A DNA stretch of 15,593 nt from UBA1268 sp965662195. Lineage in GTDB: Bacteria; Planctomycetota; Planctomycetia; Pirellulales; UBA1268. This document shows, piece after piece, positions 12,477-15,593 of this stretch (position 1 is its first letter; every line of letters starts with the position of its first letter). The notes under the pieces were generated by a model. That model was not told the origin of the DNA. It searched no databases and saw only the letters and a program-made list of their open reading frames with translations. The stretch lies in the NCBI GenBank assembly GCA_965662195.1, contig CBFIHA010000088.1, positions 1 through 15,593 of the forward strand, in the 5' to 3' direction. The position numbers were made by a program, and so were the translations under genes.

Positions 12477-14108
12477 TCAGAACTCCGCCTGAAACCTCGT
12501 GCCGACGATGTCAAACGGCACCGCCCCCACGCCCACATAATTTGGCATGCTGTGAATCCAGTTCAGCTCCACCCGCATGGCCCGGTTCCACCACCAGTTG
12601 ATTCCCACGGTTGACTCGTTGAGTGTGCCAAACTGCGGGGACGGTGGCGGCCTGATCTGCCCCTTGACTGGACGTATATTCGCTGGATTGAGGTCGCGGC
12701 TGGTAAGGTCAACATAGCTCCAGCGGAAGGCGAGTTCCCAGGCACCCCAGCCGCGAATTCTGCCCCGCCGGCCCGTCCCGAAAAAAGGCGTGAACGGATC
12801 AACGTTGTAATCAAAGACACCAGCCGTCTTGAGATAGTCGGCATGCTCACCGGTCAGGAAGTAGCCACACTGCATGTAGGCTCCTGAGTTGAGCACCAGC
12901 GGGCCGTTCAGCTGGTTGACCGGTTCGAGCATGACCTCGCTCTGGAAGTTGAACTGGCCCCGGTTGAAAGCCAGCTCGAGGTGGAAAAGGCTGAAATCGG
13001 TCGCCAGATAGCGGCCGGTGTCGAGTACCAGTGGGGTGCCGGCGGCGGTGACGCCGCCACCAGTCGGGTCACCCAGAAAAAACTCGGGGAAGGTGCTCGA
13101 GCGATAGGTCTTGGCGAAGGGGTCGATGGTTCCCTCTCCGCCGAGCTGAGCGTAAAGGAAGCCAGTGCCGACGTGCAGCAGGTAGCGGCCCTCCGACGGC
13201 TCGTCATAGTGAACCAGGTGCGTGATCCGGGATGAAAATGAAACGCCGCCATTGTCTCCGATCTGGGTGCCGGTGCTGTTGTCGCCGAAGGTTTTGTAGG
13301 TGGTGCTCGTCCCGTTCCAAAAGGTGAGCCCGGTGCCAAACACGCTGTAGGCCCAGCTGGTCCGCTCGTCCTCACTCATCGAATAGGCCATGATGCCGAC
13401 CCGGCGGAAGGGGTCGAGGGCCTGAAATGCCGCAGACCGTTCCAGAAAGTTGAGGTGCCGAACGCTCGTCCAGCTATCCATCGTGCCCGGCTGCCGGAAC
13501 TGGCCAATCCGGATCGTGCCAAAGAAGGGAATTTCAGACTTCTCGCCCCAGACATCGACAAAGCTCGGCCGACCCGGCTGCGCAAAATCCATCTCGATGG
13601 TGAAGGCGGTGAACTCTGTCAGCTTGCCGATCGCCTGGAGACGGGCCCGGCGGAAGCCGACACCGTCTTGCATGTCACCGAAATAGGCGAGCGCCCGAGC
13701 GTTCTGGCTGTAGAGACCATTTTCGAGTTGCAGGAAACCGCTGAGTCGGATCAGCGGTAATTCCTCGCCCTCAGCCTCAAGCGCATCGAGCCGGGCCTGG
13801 AGATTGCCGACCTGATTGGGGTCGAGGACGGTCCCGCCCGCGCCGCCCCCCTCGATGCCGACGCCAGCCCCACGGCGAATGTTGCCAGGCTGGTTAGGGT
13901 CGAGCACCGTCCCCTGGCGGGGCTGGAACGAACCTGGCTGCGGGACCGGCCGGGGCAGCCGCTCGGCATCGAACTGCAGGCTCTCAAACCGATCTTCATC
14001 GACCACGCTGCCGGGGAAGTCATCGGCTGGCTGAAGCCCGTGGACGGGAGCCGCACCGACCATCAGCAGACCGGCTCCGCAGACTGCTTTGAGCAGTCGC
14101 CGGAACAA
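12477..14108 (-). CDS. OprP/OprO-type outer-membrane porin
   Basis: A 543-residue porin. I chose TTG 14108 as start because GGGAGG lies ten bases upstream, and the result begins FRRLLKAVCGAGLLMVGAAPVHG, a proper signal peptide. An in-frame GTG at 14171 would add 21 poorly charged residues without a ribosome site. After the signal come a low-complexity segment with two copies of GTVLDPNQxGN (about residues 66-76 and 92-102) and a short helix LQARLDALEAEGEE. A beta-barrel follows that starts LSGFLQLENGLYSQN and contains FRRARLQAIGKLTEFTAFTIEMDFAQ and RIGQFRQPGTMD, both typical of the OprP phosphate-selective porin family. It ends with Phe, as outer-membrane barrels do. The substrate cannot be deduced; planctomycete members are common and uncharacterised. 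Confidence 0.88.
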   Translation of the reverse strand: MFRRLLKAVCGAGLLMVGAAPVHGLQPADDFPGSVVDEDRFESLQFDAERLPRPVPQPGSFQPRQGTVLDPNQPGNIRRGAGVGIEGGGAGGTVLDPNQVGNLQARLDALEAEGEELPLIRLSGFLQLENGLYSQNARALAYFGDMQDGVGFRRARLQAIGKLTEFTAFTIEMDFAQPGRPSFVDVWGEKSEIPFFGTIRIGQFRQPGTMDSWTSVRHLNFLERSAAFQALDPFRRVGIMAYSMSEDERTSWAYSVFGTGLTFWNGTSTTYKTFGDNSTGTQIGDNGGVSFSSRITHLVHYDEPSEGRYLLHVGTGFLYAQLGGEGTIDPFAKTYRSSTFPEFFLGDPTGGGVTAAGTPLVLDTGRYLATDFSLFHLELAFNRGQFNFQSEVMLEPVNQLNGPLVLNSGAYMQCGYFLTGEHADYLKTAGVFDYNVDPFTPFFGTGRRGRIRGWGAWELAFRWSYVDLTSRDLNPANIRPVKGQIRPPPSPQFGTLNESTVGINWWWNRAMRVELNWIHSMPNYVGVGAVPFDIVGTRFQAEF

Positions 14109-14326
14109 TCTTTGACAGCCTCCCGGTCGCAGCACGACAGGATCTCCACGAAGCTCCGGCCACTGCGGCACAGCCAGCAGGGTTACCGGATCGACTCAAC
14201 CGACTCAGCTTTTCCTATCGGCAGAATCGGCAAAATCACGTAGCTTCGCCGCTTGACCTTGCCACTTCGTAAGGCTGCGACCGGCCCCTGGAGAGATTGG
14301 GCAAGCTGGAGCGTGGTCTGGGGCGG
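14109..14326. other. Intergenic region between the TIGR03067-like gene and the porin
   Basis: These 218 bases separate two genes on the same strand. Apart from the porin ribosome site CCTCCC (minus-strand GGGAGG) at 14119-14124, I see no promoter, terminator or repeat that I can support. Confidence 0.4.
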
Positions 14327-15295
14327 CTACCGAACTTTGACCGCCCGAGAGACCCGACCGTAGTTGTCGACCAGAATGAGGTCGGTAGCCGAGATCGACC
14401 GGACGGCCGGCATGTAGGTCTGGTTGGCCATGTCGGCCCGCGATGAGGCGGTGACATGCGAGACCAGCCGGCCGTTGGAGATCTGCCAGGTGCCGCTGGA
14501 AATCGGCGTCGGCACAAAGACGTACTGGAAATTCTGCAACATCTGGTAGTAGCGGTAGGTCTGGAAGGTGCCGTCCTCGTTGTAGGTGATATCGACCGAA
14601 CCTTCGTTGTCCGTCATCCGCCAGGTGCCGACGGCCATCTCGCGAACTTCGGCATCGGTCAGCACCCGGCTGGTAACGCCACCGGCCGGCACCACTGACG
14701 GGGGCGGCGAGGGGGGGGACACATCAGCACTCTTCCACTGGCTCATATCAGGTGGGTTGGCATGCACGGGCTTCGGAGCCGGACGTGGCGCGCCCTCGGG
14801 CGTGGCTGAGTTGTTCGGCTCATACCGCTCCAGGATGACGAGCGCCTGGGCTGAGTCTTTCGGGGCGGCAAACTCGTTTGGTACCTGAGCGGTGTCGCGG
14901 GAGATGCAGACAACCAGTTTGCCGCCGTCGAACTTGTAGATGCCCTTGCCGGTCTCGGTGTCCTTGTTCTTGATCGTGATCCGCTTTGGGTAGCTGGTCG
15001 GATCGATCCGGAACTCACGGGTTGTCTTGGCCCCGCTCAGGGGAGATTCAAACAGGATCGTGTAGTCAACGATCTCGAGGTTGCCCCCACCGGGCAGCCA
15101 GTACTGCATCTGGTCATCGGGAATCTCTTGGCCGTTCTCCAGCAGCTCGACCACCCGCCAGTGCCCCCGCACCCGCTCCAGCTCGGTATCGACCGCCGAC
15201 GGTGTCTGAGCGGGGGCCACATCCGGGACAGTCACCATGACGGCCACTGCCGCAAACAAAACGGGAAGGAAAATCTGGCAGCTGAACGGGCGCAT
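14327..15295 (-). CDS. Secreted two-domain protein, TIGR03067-like plus lipocalin-like
   Basis: A 322-residue protein from ATG 15295, which has GAGG five bases upstream. An in-frame start at 15379 lacks a ribosome site and would bury the signal peptide. Residues 1-30 are the signal peptide (FLPVLFAAVAVMVTVPDVAPAQ). Residues about 35-160 match the planctomycete TIGR03067 pattern: ELERVRGHWRVVELLENGQEIPDD, FRIDPTSYPKRITIKN, GKGIYKFDGGKLVVCISRD. A Pro/Ala-rich linker (about 160-205) leads to a second small beta domain (about 213-322): VREMAVGTWRMTDNEGSVDITYNEDGTFQTYRYYQ and GTWQISNGRLVSHVT. This has the GTW...DGTF...GTW pattern of lipocalin-like domains. Both halves are probably barrel-like folds outside the cytoplasm; the ligand is unknown. 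Confidence 0.85.
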   Translation of the reverse strand: MRPFSCQIFLPVLFAAVAVMVTVPDVAPAQTPSAVDTELERVRGHWRVVELLENGQEIPDDQMQYWLPGGGNLEIVDYTILFESPLSGAKTTREFRIDPTSYPKRITIKNKDTETGKGIYKFDGGKLVVCISRDTAQVPNEFAAPKDSAQALVILERYEPNNSATPEGAPRPAPKPVHANPPDMSQWKSADVSPPSPPPSVVPAGGVTSRVLTDAEVREMAVGTWRMTDNEGSVDITYNEDGTFQTYRYYQMLQNFQYVFVPTPISSGTWQISNGRLVSHVTASSRADMANQTYMPAVRSISATDLILVDNYGRVSRAVKVR

Positions 15296-15593
15296 GGCAT
15301 CCTCATGGTCGGGTGATTCGGTGATCCGGGCAGTTCGCAGCGACTGCACCGAACAAATCATCAGAAAACCTGTCGACACTGGTCAACCTGAGTTCTCTGC
15401 TGGTAGGGGCCTCGGGACGTTTCCTGGGCCGTTCGTGAAGAAACTTGTCGGCAACCGCGGAGCGGAAGCTTCGCTGATGGATCTTCGGGTCTCCCGGCAA
15501 ACAGCCCCCTGCTTCAAAGTAGAGTCGGGGAGTGGCGCGGTGGTTTAGGCGGGGCCTATCTGTTTCCGGCTCTTTCGTCTGCCGGTGCCTCAC
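15296..15593. other. Right-edge region without recognised gene
   Basis: A minus-strand frame is open from the window end to 15303, but its 96 residues resemble no family, have no ribosome site in view, and run into the leader of the gene at 15295. It may be intergenic or the end of a gene whose start lies outside the window. Confidence 0.4.

Noticed and set aside
15303..15593. 96-residue minus-strand frame at the right edge
   Set aside because: No recognisable domain, no visible start context, and composition unlike the neighbouring genes.

Overview
The window looks like a chromosomal piece of a GC-rich planctomycete, probably in or near the Pirellulales. The evidence is family content. It holds a DUF1559 protein with a type IV pilin-like leader, an ECF sigma factor of the Rhodopirellula/Verrucomicrobium type translationally overlapped with a FecR-domain protein, a TIGR03067-like secreted protein, a planctomycete-style cysteine-rich secreted protein, an OprP/OprO-type porin and a CysN-CysC fusion. 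No tRNA, rRNA, CRISPR array or intact insertion sequence was seen. The lineage is inferred from these families, not from a marker gene.

Layout. Positions 1-594 (minus) hold the N-terminal part of the DUF1559 protein, which runs off the left edge. Positions 595-2034 are a small accessory patch of toxin-antitoxin-type debris: an intact Phd-like antitoxin, the first third of its VapC/PIN toxin, an internal fragment of an MNT-HEPN pair on the opposite strand, the last 16 codons of a DUF4160 gene, and an intact DUF2442 gene. Positions 2127-4264 (minus) carry the ECF sigma and FecR pair. Positions 4580-5307 carry an intact FitA/FitB (VapBC-type) module with a promoter that overlaps a perfect palindrome. 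Positions 5438-8932 (plus) are a sulfate activation operon: cysD, a cysN-cysC fusion, and mogA. Positions 8933-9669 contain no convincing gene but hold a pair of inverted repeats. Positions 9670-11762 (minus) are a sodium/bicarbonate transporter (SbtA) with an unusual extracytoplasmic N-terminal domain, followed by its PII-like partner SbtB. Positions 11925-15295 (minus) encode three exported proteins: cysteine-rich, porin, and two-domain TIGR03067-like. The last 298 bases hold nothing recognised.

How the genes work together. CysD and CysN make APS from sulfate, and the CysC part should make PAPS, although its kinase motif is altered at two usually conserved positions. MogA is tied to the same transcript by a start/stop overlap. 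SbtA and SbtB form a bicarbonate uptake and control pair. The most unusual protein is SbtA: about 155 residues after its signal peptide resemble the RcpC/CpaB domain of Flp pilus assembly proteins, a combination I do not know from cyanobacterial SbtA. The other notable feature is the 1.0-1.7 kb patch, where two breakpoints can be placed to within a few to a few tens of bases from the truncated genes on either side.
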